A stretch of DNA of 64,000 bases, from assembly GCA_021209875.1 (NCBI GenBank), contig JAGYVD010000001.1, positions 3,906,001 to 3,970,000 on the forward strand, in the 5' to 3' direction. The notes beneath the pieces were generated by a model that saw only the letters and a program-made list of their open reading frames with translations, made no database searches and was not told where the DNA came from. Shown here piece by piece: positions 1 through 12,500 of this stretch; the first letter of the stretch is position 1; every line of letters starts with the position of its first letter. The translations under genes and the position numbers were made by a program. Source of the stretch: Rosellinia necatrix (lineage: Eukaryota; Ascomycota; Sordariomycetes; Xylariales; Xylariaceae).

Positions 1-1421
1 TCTTGGGCAGTTGATTCCCCGTTTCGTCGGTGCCAGGAGGTGTTCCCAGTAATGGGTCGTCTAATCCCTTAAACCATCTGAGATCAGAGACCGCACTACT
101 ATGTGCACCGAGGCCGCCTGTCCTTTGCACTTTCCTGACATCCCAGCACTTAATCCAACCATCTGCTGACCCCGTCAACACCCGGTGGCCGTCAGAACCC
201 CAATCGATCCCGTGGATGGGCTTTATATGGCCGTCGAGATGGCCATCGAGGATCATCACTGTTCTGCCGGACCTCAGATCCCATATTCTACCAATGCTAT
301 CCATACCTCCACTGGCAAGTAGCGAGCCATCAGTATTGTAGCTGACCGCGAAAACACCACGAGAGTGTCCCTCTTGGAGAAGTAGTTCGGTGGTGGTCTC
401 AACATCCCATAACCTCCAGGTAGTGTCGTCAGAGGCCGTAGCAAGGTATCGCCCAGATGGGTGGAACTCGACTCTGACTACACGCTGCCCATGGCCTTCC
501 AGGGTTGATAGCGGGGTATCTTGAGATAAGGACCATAGGTTCACTTGCCCTTCTGCGCCTCCGGAAGCAAGATTTACCGTGTTCGGGGACACGTTACACT
601 CGGGTAAGGTTGCGCCCGGAAACCACGATATGCCACCGACTCGGTTGATATGGCCTCGTAATGTCATCTTCTCCTTCAGCGATGGAATCTCAATAAGTTT
701 AATCGAGCCGCCCCAATTTCCTGCAGCGACGATCTCGCCGTTTGGCGATATCCTCGTCATGCTCACATTCCTGTCTCCCGCTGTCTGACTGCCCTGAAGT
801 TCGAAGGCATGTACCTGTTCCTTAATCTGCTTTCGAAACTTGACGTGAGTTCGTAGTGGTATGGAAGCCTCTTTCTTTTCGAAAGCTATCCTCCGCTTTG
901 CTCTTGGTAGAGAGTATCGCGCGATCTCCTGTCGCGCCCGCAGGAGCTCCGGGCTACCATTCGTGTAAAATTCCTCTTCTTGATCTGCCTGATCGTCCTC
1001 TGGTGCGTCTTCCATGTCCACATCCGTAGCCTCCGTCGCGTTTTGTTCCGTCTGTAGCTTCAACAATAATCCTCTTAATCTATCGCGGCGGTCCGCAGGC
1101 CCTTCGCCGAAGAGTGTAATAGGTTCGCCGAGTTCTCGGAGCCTCGCGCGGACTCGGCCGTCGTCCGTAGGCACGGCAATATTGGCTGCCATCCGCTTAC
1201 GCTCAAACTGTGAGAGGATGGCCGAGGCCTTCTCGGGCGCAATGCCACCCGATACCGCGGGCATGTCATAGTCGTAATCTGTAGGGATTTCATCCAGGCT
1301 CATGCCACGCTCCTGCGAATTGAGATACAGAATCAGCTACGCGTTCAGATAACGGCAGTTTGGAGCGCAAACATACCTCTTCAGCCTCTTCCACATACGC
1401 CTGACGCGATGGGTGCATCAT
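1..1421 (-). CDS. prp4: Prp4-like U4/U6 snRNP WD40 splicing factor (3' end beyond window)
   Basis: Core protein of the U4/U6 and U4/U6.U5 snRNPs, acting in nuclear pre-mRNA splicing. Exons are 1421-1377 and 1312-1; the 64-nt intron starts GTATGT and ends CAG. Two adjacent ATGs (1421 and 1418) can start it. About 452 residues are visible. An N-terminal helix carries PSRQAYVEEAEE. Around residues 62-100 is the splicing factor motif (PTDDGRVRARLRELGEPITL, then FGEGPADRR). WD40 repeats run from about residue 190 to the edge, with blades such as NLASGGAEGQVNLW, RYLATASDDTTWRLWD and HRVLTGSADGWIKCWD. The last visible piece, FKGLDDPLLGTPPG, matches the loop before the final blades in the family, so perhaps 60-100 residues are missing. 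The SFM plus WD40 order identifies it; other WD40 proteins lack the SFM. Confidence 0.93.
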
Positions 1422-2343
1422 GACGGGCAATAATACTGTCTAGCGTCCTAAAAATCGGCCGAATTTTCCTATTTCAGGAGAAGTCTCAAGTCGTGGAAAG
1501 ATTATCTATTGTTATTGTAACATTGGAAAAGCTTAAAGCTTTGAAAATAAAGTAAGAACTCAGGTACTAAGGGTGTACAGGTACCCACTTAGATATATAT
1601 TCTACCTTAGGTACTTCGCACTGTCAGACACCTAGATTAGACGTTAATAATACTACTACTACTACCTTAGGTACGTACTTGCTTAGTGGCTACCAAGTAT
1701 GTATGCACCTTACCCAAAACGTATTAGGTAGTGTGTAACCTACCTAGGCAACCACCTACAGGTAGGTAAGGTATGCATTAATAACAGCTAAATTGCCCAT
1801 ATGCATAATTAATGGGCCATCGGGTGGCAAAGGCAATTCATAACTTCCAACTCCCTCAACCATTTTTCACTTTGCCCCTTTTTTCGAACTGTTAGATATA
1901 TGCTTAATTGACATCCAATGTGCTTGAAAAAACGCGCTTGTTACGGGCAGAGCAAGCTCCAACCAAGACTCTATCCTCGAAATGAATGCGAGGCAACATA
2001 AATATCAGATCGAATTTGTTTTTATTTTATGCCTTGATCGAAGCACCCTAATACCCAGGTTATATGATTATACAAAAAGAAATTATTATAATAAAAACGC
2101 CGTATCAGCCCCAAGGATTGTACCGTGTCGTCGTGCAGGTAAGCCATGGCCACATCTAATGAGAGAGGTGAAGGGGGGTATCAACAATAATAGCTCCGGC
2201 GTATACCGTCGTTCCAGTATCAGGTCTATCCCAAACCCCCGCGTTCGGGAAGTGGTCCCATTTTATATCTCGGGCATTTTCTCTTTCCCCTTTCGCCATT
2301 TATAGTCCCTATCGCATGCCTCGTTCGGCTAGGTCAGGTTGCT
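1422..2343. other. Intergenic spacer between Prp4 and the DOMON-b561 gene
   Basis: No gene seen. It should hold the Prp4 promoter and leader and the 3' flank of the next gene. From about 1560 to 1790 it is dense in TACCTA/TAGGTA/GGTACC words, part of a family found in most spacers of this window. The rest is AT-rich. Confidence 0.6.
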
Positions 2344-3954
2344 TTACGCACTGCCTTTTCGGACCTGGTCCCTGACTCCGTTGGCCCCGCGGCTCCTCTT
2401 GATTTCACCCCAGATGGCGCCGCCAATGTAGACCACGAAGATGACGGCGGCAACAACAGCGTACGCGATGATGAGCGATGATCGAGCACCCGAGAGTTGG
2501 AGGCCCAGCCCGCCGTTGATGATGCCCAGGACCATTAGGATTCGACCGTACCAGATGTGCCCGTGGGAGACGAGGCCGCGCTTCTGGTGCTTGACGTAAT
2601 AAAGGTGATGGAGATAGCCTCCGATGGGCTGGATGCCGAAGAGAGCAACTACGACGGTACCGAGGGTAGTATGGTTCACAGTGAAGCCCTGAAGTTGCGA
2701 TTAGCCCAGGCTCAGGTCACGGAAGTGGGCGAGGGCAGTTGGGGAGGTATAGAGGCGGCGGCATGACCTCAGGGGACGTTCGACGTGAGATGTTTGTGTT
2801 CAAAGATTTCCAACTTACAATTGCAGCGCGCTGTGAGACGACGACTCCGATTGCGAAGCCCGCCCACATGAGTAGGAATGAGGCCATCTGCCAGACGGCG
2901 TGCAAGACCCAGTTGCCAAACAGCGGCATCAGGATAGATCCCAGGGGGTATAACACGACCATGACAATGCTCATAATAATGCCGTGGGCGGATCTAAGGG
3001 TAAGGAGCTCGCGAACCGATGCCGGCAATTCGGTTTGTGAGTCTGAGCTTGAGCCCGAGCCCGAACCCGAGCCTGAACCTGAGCCTGAGCCTGAGCCACC
3101 ACTGCCGCCCGATGGCGGTGTCGAGCTACCCTCACCGCTGCCGCCACTGCTGGCCTCCACGAACGGATTCGCATCGGAGGTGATGGTAGCGCTGGTCAGG
3201 TCGAATGTGAATCTGTCATGGTCGTCGTGTTTGCTGATCCTAGCCGTCAGGCTGTTGCTGTTGAGTGCGCTTCCCTGTTTCCATGCAGAGACGAAGGGGG
3301 CACTTCCGTCCGTCAAATCCAACGTTCCACCACTCCAGGACTCGCAGTTGGCACATCGGACGTTCGCCAACATGGTCTGGCCATCATCGACGATGCCACT
3401 GCCAGCTAGCAGCTCCAACTGTGTGGTCGTCTGATGCTGCGGCTCCGTATAACCGGTAGCCGTGCGCGCGGAGATCGTTACGTTGCCGGTTCCATCCGCA
3501 TACATGAGGAAGATGTTGGACCCGGCCATCGCCGATCCGGTCCCAAGGGCGACCCAGGTATATGATGTCGGAGCTTTCAGTTGGAAATAGATATTGCCGC
3601 CTCCGCTTGAGGCCGACACCTCAGGCACGCCTACTTGAAAGCAAACATCGGTCTCCGAGCATCGTGACGCCGTCGCTGCGGCGCTCAGGCCACCAAATGC
3701 GAGGGCGGCTACAGAGAGACGTCAGCAATAGAACATCTTAATCGTAGGGCAAATTGTAGACACCCCGTTGCCCCCGGTCGTCACATCATGGAGTTTTTTT
3801 TTTTTTCTTTTGGTCGGGTCTGTAACATCTAGCATTTGACGGCAAAAAGGGGTTGTTGCACGTAATCCTGCCAACGCTACTGGCCAGCCTGGCATACAGG
3901 GAACAAGAGGATATTATACTTACACAATGCCGCTGATGTAAATAGGTGTTGCAT
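2344..3954 (-). CDS. Secreted/membrane DOMON (CDH-type cytochrome) + cytochrome b561 protein
   Basis: Predicted transmembrane electron-transfer protein of 421 residues. Exons are 3954-3924, 3708-2819 and 2688-2344, with GT-AG introns of 215 and 130 nt. Residues 1-24 look like a signal peptide. Residues 27-195 resemble the cytochrome domain of cellobiose dehydrogenase (DOMON fold). Met71 (in AMAGSN) and His174 (in HDDHDRF) sit where the family's heme b ligands lie. A Ser/Gly linker (about 198-234) with seven SG units follows. The rest is a b561-type module of hydrophobic helices with His252 (AHGII), His280, His313, the YLHH pair and SHGHIWYGR as candidate heme ligands. The family is thought to pass electrons across the plasma membrane to extracellular acceptors. 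There is no GMC dehydrogenase domain, so it is not a full cellobiose dehydrogenase. The physiological partner is unknown. Confidence 0.88.
3028..3100. repeat. Hexamer-like GAGCCC/GAGCCT repeat encoding the Ser-Gly linker
   Basis: Plus-strand repeats of GAGCCC, GAACCC and GAGCCT encode, on the minus strand, the alternating Ser-Gly linker of the DOMON-b561 protein. Read on the plus strand it gives Glu-Pro repeats, which are a shadow. Confidence 0.8.
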
Positions 3955-6900
3955 TCTCAAATAGGATATGATTCCGATATGCGACGATATGATGCAGTCT
4001 CAAATTCCTAATATGGGGTTTTTTTTTTGTTTCGGCCCAAGAAAGCCTTGTACAATGGGGAACGAGATGAGGTGGTATCAAATCGACGCGTGTTTGGGTT
4101 TATGAACCTGACGAAGGTTAGAGCGGAACTCGAAGGTGGTCCAGACCCGGGGGGAGCTGACACACCTAATAAAAGGTAGACCTTGTCTTTTGTCCTGTCG
4201 TAGTTATTTGCTTTTCACTAGCAGCGCCAAGCAAAAGTCTCTCAGGCCAAGCGCGGAAGCTGAGCTATAAGCCACGGTGACGAGGTGGGCTTGCGCGTTT
4301 GCTGCAACTCAAGTTCCTTTAGTTATGTGATATTGGTGCTACAACGAAGGAAATGCGTGGCACCGACGGCGGGCCGTGTATGGTCGGCCGGAGGATGCAA
4401 GCGTTCTTTTCGTCTGGGATCGGATTGGTCCTGTGACTGCAGGGGAGATGCAATGGCTTTCGAGCCCTTGTGGCGTGTCTTGGTCCAAGCCTGATGTGGT
4501 TGTAACTTATGAGCCAGGCAGAGCAGAAATGCATACCTACTCATCAGCGCTCGTGGCGGCAAGCCTGCTTTAACTAGACGCGCGACAGAGAGTGTCTACA
4601 TGCCTGTAGTCTGAGGCCATGTTGGGTTCCAAATAAGCCCCGAAACTAAATATAACGGCCGGTCCATTTTTCGTCTCATTTGCCGTTTTCTACCTCCAGC
4701 CAAGCCTTGGAATATCAGCGCGAGGCTCAAGGAAGCAAGATAGGCTGCAGTAGATTTGTTATTCGATATTAGTTCGCTCTGAGTGGCCGATAAGACAGTC
4801 CCAGGAAAGAATGACGGTCGGGGATCCATGGTGACATTTTGTCGATCCCGCCAAGGGACCGGGGCCGAAATACCTAAAACGGCATCCTGTTTGCCGGAAC
4901 TCTGGAGGCAAGACCAGGTAGGCAGGTAATACAGTAAAGGGCCTAGGTAGCTATGTAAGTAACTAAGCAAAGCAGTGAGTAGGTAGTTTACTATAGCAAC
5001 CTAACTGACTGACTACCTTGATACTATCTGCTGCCAAACCAGTTCCCTCCCTACGATAAATAACATCTGGGTTAGAATGTTAGTTGCCGGCATACATACC
5101 AAGGTACCGAACTGCTGAACCCAACATGTTTTCGATGATCCAATCTACATTTTTCTTCGACAGATTCAACAAATGTGCATCTGGCGGACTATTTCTCCCA
5201 CCCAGAGCATCATCCTACGCCCGCAGATATTAGATGGGGGCGGCCGTGTCAGCAGGGCCAGGACATCGGCGAAACAAAAAAAAAAAAAAAAGGGGGGCTA
5301 AGCATCACGAACGTTTTGCAACCAATTGGCTTGATACCTCACTTAAACTACAGTCATACCGTTTCATTCATACCAGCACTAGCTATGTAATGACCTCAAC
5401 GAGTATCTGCGTTAGCCCTATCCCAGGCCAAGCGGCGAACAGAGATGCAAGCCTCCAGCTGTCTGGATCCCCATTTTGCACTCCGGCACTCGTCTGTTCC
5501 GGGGGGCTTTCTTTGTCCGCCCACTCTCCTCCCGGGCTCAGCCAACCAGCAATCTCCCAATGCCAGTGTAAGTTACCGGATATGGAAAACCAGATACTAC
5601 GTTAGCGTGTTGCCCCCCTGTCATCGTGCACGAATGAGAACTCTGACAATTTAAGCCCTACATATTACAAGTATACTAAGCTTGTACATACATAGATCCA
5701 TGCATGCAGCATCCATACGCTGCTGCGCCCATACATACTTACATACTTACATAGTACATAAAGTTATGGCATCTTTCTTACCCGCCGGGCCCCTTCCAAC
5801 CGTCTCAGAATCTAGTCTAGTAAATGCACAAAACTCTGCAGGCTCTATCAGTGTGACGACAGCACAGAGACTGGATATTCGGTCTGGATGCTATGCGATA
5901 ACCTCCCAGTGCCGTGTATCGCTGTCATTGGCCAACCAGACCGATTCTGATGAGGCGCAGCCCGCGGGGACGCGTAACATCGACACACTGGCTTCTATAA
6001 TACAGTATGGTATGGTATGAGCTCACGCCCCTGCAGGCAGCGCAGCGCAGGCCCCGTCCCCTTGGAAATACCGAAGGACTGGAGCCCTTAGCACGGGGAG
6101 TTCCGTAACACACCGGGGGAGCATGCACTATCTACACTACTTATCTCTCTAGCGTACGTAGTACGTATGCTCTGTGCATCAGACATAGTGTAAGTGTCAG
6201 ACTGAGAGCCGGACCCGCCAGTAATATTTAACGTAAATTACATTTTGCGCTCCGATATGCATACAAGACCTCGCAAGCAAGAAAGTCGAAGCAAAGAACC
6301 GGACTGCCGCCTTCTGATACCGGCGAAGGCACCAACCACGAGGTGCCGGACAAAGCTTCGTTGGCACTTAATCATCTGATGGATCGACATGGATTACGCA
6401 TCTGAACGCCGCTGAGGCCGACTCAGCGTCCTTGGAAGTAATATATCTGACACCGACACGGCCAAGTATTGTAGTGTAAGATTATCTAGGTGAGGAAAGA
6501 AAAATAATCTGACAAGACATGGCATGGGTGGTCGGTGGGAACAAATTCGAATGGGTTGGACATGCCCCAAATACCGGTCCCCATACACTACATACCTACA
6601 TACCCACGTAATGCGTCATGCAAACCGGTCAAACGAAGCCGAGAAGAAGGAAAAAAAAAAGTCCACGGCCAATTCAGAGGGGCTGTGCAACGTCACCGAA
6701 TTGACAGGTGTGAAGGAAGAAGAAGCCAAGCTGATTACCCCTCTCGGCGGCTGGGCGAGAAGCCGGGGGGAGACGTTCACAGACGCGGAGACTTTGCCGG
6801 CGCCGATCTTGTCGCTAACTCGCCTCTCCGGCATTGTATTACTATCATAAACCCCTTCCACTGGTGAGAAGCGCAAAGCACCGCCGATGTCGATGCCATC

Positions 6901-8019
6901 TCGTTTGCCATTTCGGGTCAAAAGAAGTCGCTCGGCGGGTCGATATAACAACAAATAACAACAACGCAGATGTTGTACTACTTAACGACCCCTCTGGCCA
7001 ATACGAAAAAAAAAAAAAAAAGTTGAAAAGTTTGAGGATGTGTGCAAAAATACGAATCCGAACGCGACGAAGGAAAGTCAGCAGACTCACAGAGATCGAT
7101 CGGGCTCTAAGGGGTTCCCGTCTGCATCCGTCACCGACTCGGTCATCTGATGCAAGACCTTCTCTACGGATAATGACGAGCCGTCTCCTATCTAACTAAT
7201 TGTCGTTGGTCGTTGATAGTTGGTCGGCCGATTATACCTGCTTCTACTACTGGAGTATGCAGGCTAGGTGTCTAGTCTACCTCTAGTTTCAGAATCCTTC
7301 TACTCTTCTAGCCTACGATCTAGAAAGGTGATATAGCTTCTTCCGTGTCCCCCCTTCCCAGATCCCCCTGACACAGGCAGCGCCCATCCTATTGCCACAT
7401 TATTATTCGTTATCTAAATATTGCAGATATTGCAGATGCCCAACCTGCGTGTTTACTCGACGAGGGAAACACATCCCCAGCGGACCTCTTTTTGGGTGGC
7501 ATAGTGGTAGAGGGCAAAGCTAAACGCTGTTTTATGTTGTATAAACGCGCGAGCCAACCTCAAATTAACCCACTATTCCTAGCCATGCGTAAAACCTAGA
7601 ACGCCGGCATATCAAGACGAGCCCCGAAGGTTCGTACAGCGGGCAGTCTTCCAACGTCTTTGTTTACTCGATGGAGAACGCAGAGAAGTTGGGCCTCGCG
7701 GCATATTGGGGTTTCATTTCCTCACAGGCTGGACAAAAAGTGGCACAAAATCTTGAAGAAAAGCACACATGTATTAGGTGATAGCCCCAGCACCCAAACC
7801 CCATTTACAAATGATGGTAGTACACCCGTAAGTTGAAATAATGAAAATAGAATGCATGGTGGTCCCCTTGGCGGAGTCTCAGACCAGGTGGACATGCCGA
7901 CCACCCTCATTCCCTATCGCCAACACGCCATACGCCAGGTAGTCGATATTCCTTAGCCCATTTCCCGTCCCAAAAACAGGGTCGCTAGCACGTCCCTCAG
8001 CTACCTACTTAAAGAACGA
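3955..8019. other. 4.1-kb spacer without a recognisable gene
   Basis: All open frames are short, lack homology I recognise and overlap on both strands. It contains homopolymer tracts: T10 at 4019-4028, A16 followed by G6 at 5276-5297, A10 at 6651-6660 and A16 at 7006-7021. TACCTA/TAGGTA words cluster at about 4915-5100. It should include the promoter of the DOMON-b561 gene (left) and the 3' flank of the kinase gene (right). Small intron-containing genes or non-coding RNAs cannot be excluded. Confidence 0.5.
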
Positions 8020-9537
8020 TCATGCTCCTGCCATCATGAAATTATAGTTGTCCAGCAGGCTGCTAGGCGCAATGAAGCTGAATCCGCGAAAGGGGTCTTC
8101 CTTAAAGCTACCCCTGGGCGAGATGTCATTCCATGGGTTCTTGGTTGTGGTGAGAGGGCTAAGAGAGAGATCGGTGAATTCGGGGGCGAAGTTCTCGGCG
8201 AGCTCCGGGTCCGTAATCATGGGCTGAATAGGCGGTTCCATCTCCCTCCTTTCGAGTCTGTCCCAATCGATCTTGCGGAAGAACCTGTGGTTCTTGATGA
8301 CATCGAGGTCCTTAGGCATGCGCGAGCCCAGTCGTTTCGCGGGATCCTTCCTTAGCAGTCGCGCGAGAAGGTCTTTGGCGTCAAGGCTCAAGAAATAGGG
8401 CATGACTACCTTCTGTTTGACGATATTATGCTGGAGTTTGGCATTATTGGCGCCTCTGAAAGGTGGGTTACCCGTCATAAGGTCGTAACCCAAAGCCCCA
8501 AAGGACCACCAGTCCACCGCCTTTCCGTACTTATTTCCAAGGATCACCTCTGGGGCCATGTATTCAACTGTCCCAAGCATGGATCCGCAACTGTCGTCAT
8601 CGCCGACGGCCACCTTGGAGAGGCCGAAGTCCGTCAGAAGTAGATGACCATGCGCATCTAATAGGCAGTTTTCGGGCTTTAAATCTCTATAGACTACGCC
8701 CAGAGTTTCGTGAAGGTAGGACAGGGCAAGAACCATCTCCGCCATATAAAAGGCCGCAGTCGGTTCTGAAAACATCTTTTCCGTACTCAGATGCGTAAAA
8801 AGCTCTCCGCCCTGCCCATACTCGAGAATAAGATAGAGCTTCTCATGGTCTTGAAAAGCGTAGTAGAGATTGACGACAAATGGGTGTCGGCTGACAGACT
8901 CAAGTATTTGTCGTTCCGTCTTGGTCTGCTCCACCAGCTTCTTATGGACAACCACAGATGCTTTCTTAAACTGCTTCTGCGCGTAAAGTCGGCCGGTGTT
9001 TCGCTGCTTGACGAGGAGGACGGTGCCGTAGGTGCCCTTTCCGAGACAGCGTAGCGGTTCGAAATCATCGGCTTGCATCTTGCGACGAACCAGACCTCCC
9101 TCAATGGCCCCGTAGATCGGTTTTTCGTGGACACTCTCGCTCACAAAGTCGTTCTCTAGCTTCAACTCGTAGGATAACGAGCCGTTCTCGGAGGAGGTAT
9201 CGTCGTCGCTGCGGCCAGTCTGGCTGCCGGCGCTGCTGGTATAACGAGGACGACTGCTGCTACGGGTCCGGGTCATCGTGCTGGTGGGCGAGTCGTTGAG
9301 GCTGAGCGGTTCGAACTGGATGCGCAGCTTTGCAATGCCGCTCATAGTAGGCGAATGAACGCTTCGCAAGATAGGGCTACAGTTGGCGCTCACTACATCG
9401 TCCAGGCGATGGGTACGGGTACGCTTAGTGGACAGCGATGGTGTCGCGCTGTGGTCCGAATCCTCGTCGCCAGACATGATCGGGGTCGTGCAAAACCCCC
9501 GAACGGTGGTGAGCGCGGGCGCCGCTGGGGAGAGCAT
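8020..9537 (-). CDS. psk1: AGC-family Ser/Thr protein kinase, S6K/Psk1-like
   Basis: Intronless, 505 residues from ATG at 9537; an in-frame ATG 20 codons later (MSGDEDSD) is an alternative start. The first 155 residues are low-complexity and Ser/Thr-rich. The kinase domain spans about 159-421: glycine loop GKGTYGTV (166-173), lysine K188, catalytic YRDLKPEN with D285, DFG at 303-305 and APE at 328-330. S319 in the activation loop lies where AGC kinases are phosphorylated by PDK1. After the AGC C-terminal extension, FRGFSF (483-488) is a hydrophobic motif with candidate phospho-Ser487, the site TORC1 or TORC2 uses in S6K/Sch9 relatives. By family, it links nutrient/TOR signals to translation and growth. 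Sch9-type kinases usually have a C2 domain, which is absent here, hence Psk1-like. The orthology is inferred from overall resemblance. Confidence 0.88.
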   Translation of the reverse strand: MLSPAAPALTTVRGFCTTPIMSGDEDSDHSATPSLSTKRTRTHRLDDVVSANCSPILRSVHSPTMSGIAKLRIQFEPLSLNDSPTSTMTRTRSSSRPRYTSSAGSQTGRSDDDTSSENGSLSYELKLENDFVSESVHEKPIYGAIEGGLVRRKMQADDFEPLRCLGKGTYGTVLLVKQRNTGRLYAQKQFKKASVVVHKKLVEQTKTERQILESVSRHPFVVNLYYAFQDHEKLYLILEYGQGGELFTHLSTEKMFSEPTAAFYMAEMVLALSYLHETLGVVYRDLKPENCLLDAHGHLLLTDFGLSKVAVGDDDSCGSMLGTVEYMAPEVILGNKYGKAVDWWSFGALGYDLMTGNPPFRGANNAKLQHNIVKQKVVMPYFLSLDAKDLLARLLRKDPAKRLGSRMPKDLDVIKNHRFFRKIDWDRLERREMEPPIQPMITDPELAENFAPEFTDLSLSPLTTTKNPWNDISPRGSFKEDPFRGFSFIAPSSLLDNYNFMMAGA

Positions 9538-12500
9538 CTTGAGATCCGATTTATGTTATCGACGCTCTCCTTCCTCCCCTTGGGGGTTCCGACGATATTG
9601 CAAGATAGGTATATCGTATCAGTGTATTTATGGTAATCTTCGGCTTCTTTCTAATAAGCCTCCTTCAACCCGCCCCGATTCACGGTCGGCGGGTGCCTCG
9701 TCGTCGTTCGGCGTCAGCGCGTGGTTCGCAGAGATAATCGTGATAAGTAGGCTTAACGGGTTGGGCGAGCATCTGGTAGGAGATTGAGAAGTTGTCGCGA
9801 TATGTTTGCTGATGCATTGGCAGTCGGCGAATGATGTTAGCGGTGGCCGCTTTCGATTGAATGCTGGTTGAGGTCGAGTTGGTTCACCAAAAAGTGGTGG
9901 ATGAAGAAAGTAAAACCGAAATGTAAGGGCGGGAAGAATGGGAGAAAGAGTGCGCAGGTTGTGTATGAAATTAAAGCGGGGCTGCGGACAATAGGCTTCC
10001 ATTGTTAGCTAAGTTGTACCTAACGCTTAGGTACTCCTGCAGCGTAGGTAATAGCGGCTGACCAGCTCGACCAACGACTGACCAGCAAAGGGGGCTTTGC
10101 CATCGGCAGGCGGGACAAGAAATTTTCACGAGCAAAAAGGTGGCAGGAGCGCCGTAGAGAGCGCCATCAGCTGTCTCCCCACCTAACAAGGCCCCTACCC
10201 GCTGTTTGGAAGGTCACACTTGCACTGTTTCAGCACTTAACAAGACTCAGGTGCCCAACCTCATCCCACTTCACCCCACACCCCCTGCTCTGTAGCGCAG
10301 TGCCTGTGTAGGGCAGGGAGGTCAGTAGGTCTGTTAGTACTTACATAGTGCCCTTTAGCAGTAGGGCGCAACCACCAACACACCAACAAAAACAGTAACA
10401 ACACATTCATAAAACACCAGCTCTATGAACGACTGACCCTGAACATGGTCCTCGGCATCCCGTAAACACCGGAAGTTTCTATTGTCCCACGTAGTATATC
10501 GTCGCTTGGGTATGAGTAGAGCGAACCCCTGTCCAGGTATTTTGTTTATTCATGCCATTTTGTATTACCATCTCGTGTATTCTCGCTTAATGTTGAAAAC
10601 ATCCCTGCCTACAAGTATTTTTACGAGGCACTGTGCACTACTAGGTATCTACAAGTACGGTACAGGAGCAGCCTGCCCTACCAAGAGTTCCCTGCTTGGT
10701 TTCGGTCTTCCCTGGGGGATTGCCCCGCCCAATTTCCTACACTAGTGGGCGTCTCAGATGCCCAAAGACCCAAAGACGGCCCGCCTAATCTAAATTTGGG
10801 CAATACTTTATGGCGGCAACCAGCGGCAACAAGATCAAGCGGAGCGCTTCATCCCGTCATTAGCGGCGATCCTTCTCCCTTACTGACCTACATACCTACA
10901 GACATGTACTTAAGTTGCACTTTATCTATCCTCAATACCTGATACCTAATACTTAGGTACCATCAGCAGATGTATCTATACTCAGGCTATGCTGTGCTGT
11001 GTGCGCCCATAGGTATATATATCAACAAGCACCAAATGCTTTGCCCACCTAGCCTGCCTAATCATGGCACATACTTGATTCAGATTTATTTATTCAGTAC
11101 TGAAAGCAGATCACATTTCCTCCGATATGTTCACTTACGGGCGTACCTATTTCCCATCCATACTCACCAGGCATATTATTACAACAGAGAACCAATATCT
11201 CAGGTCTGTCGTTGATCATGAGTACGACTCCTGCCCGCATTCCAAAGAGTGACTGACTAGCCTGCCGGACGCCGCTTTAGTCATGCACGCAAGGCCATAA
11301 TTTTCAACCCCTTCAACGCCACTGCTCGACAATCCCCCGGGTCATCTCGCTCACGCGGCGGAAATGTGATAGCACGTTCGCTTATACAGTTGTCGTGTGA
11401 AATGTCAGTTTTTCATAGTTATGACCCGTGGCATCATGTTGTTATCCTTACCCAATAAGGACCATCTACAATACAAACGCAGGCAACATGGAGTGCCACA
11501 AGCAGGATGAAATGGTGTTTTGGTATGCCAGTCAGCTTTCCTGGTGCCATGGTCGGGGCAAACACGTGGCGAGGCTAAGCGCAGCTTTCGACTGGTGCCT
11601 TGGTCCGCCACCCAAAATACGTCGCAAATTGAATTTGACTCGAGCAGCCCAAAGCCAACGGAAGGAGGCACAGCCGATTCCCACACAGGGGATATACTTC
11701 GTACATGGTTTCCACCAGTCATCAGTCCAGAAATCCCAATGCCTCTTTTATTATTCCCTATTAGTGATGATCATCATGATCCGCGCAAGGCTCGTGGCTG
11801 ATAAAGCTAACACAGACTCCCAAGTCGTTTTCCTTCGGAGCTATAAGCCACAACCCCCCTGATTTATCTAGTTCTTGCTTTCGTCCAGAGAGTTACGGCA
11901 GAGTAACTAGCACCATACCAAATCCGAATGGCATATGCAATCCCACATTGCTATGCTAATATAATGGCGCGTGTGGTACTTGCAAAGGCCCGGAGTTTAA
12001 AGGTGGATGTAAAATGTCTTAGGTAAGATCGGTAGGCAGCTCCGATGTATGGGAGTAAAAAAAAAAAAAAAAAGGCAAGCCGTCTTGTCAATTTCACATG
12101 GTGCCGCCAGAGAGCCTACAAACCGGAGAACCCGTCGACTTAGAGGTCGGCCCGCCTCGGCACATCTCCAAATTAATCGCGCATGGTCGCCCCCGGGCGC
12201 CACCCCCGATGCTATGAAACCTCCCCTGCCCGAAATATCAAAAGGTAGCCGACCGCCACGTCGCAAAGGGCAGCTCGTTCCCTTGCCTCTGTATATGGTG
12301 AAATAAGAATTCTCGTTCTACGCGAGGGATCAGTCCCCCCGAGCCTAACGTTTACACTACACTAGTTAATCTGAGCCCAATACTGCCGTTTGCATTCCAA
12401 AAATATATACCCACAGACATGTTCGTCTCTGAAAGGCTCGAGGGCCGGAGGCCATTTGATGTGTATAGCCCTGCCCGTAATTCGTCGAATACCTCGCCCG

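Noticed and set aside
2739..3434. Plus-strand protein with Glu-Pro repeats opposite the DOMON-b561 gene
   Set aside because: The repeat is the reverse complement of the Ser-Gly linker; the frame has no domain and lies over conserved minus-strand coding sequence.
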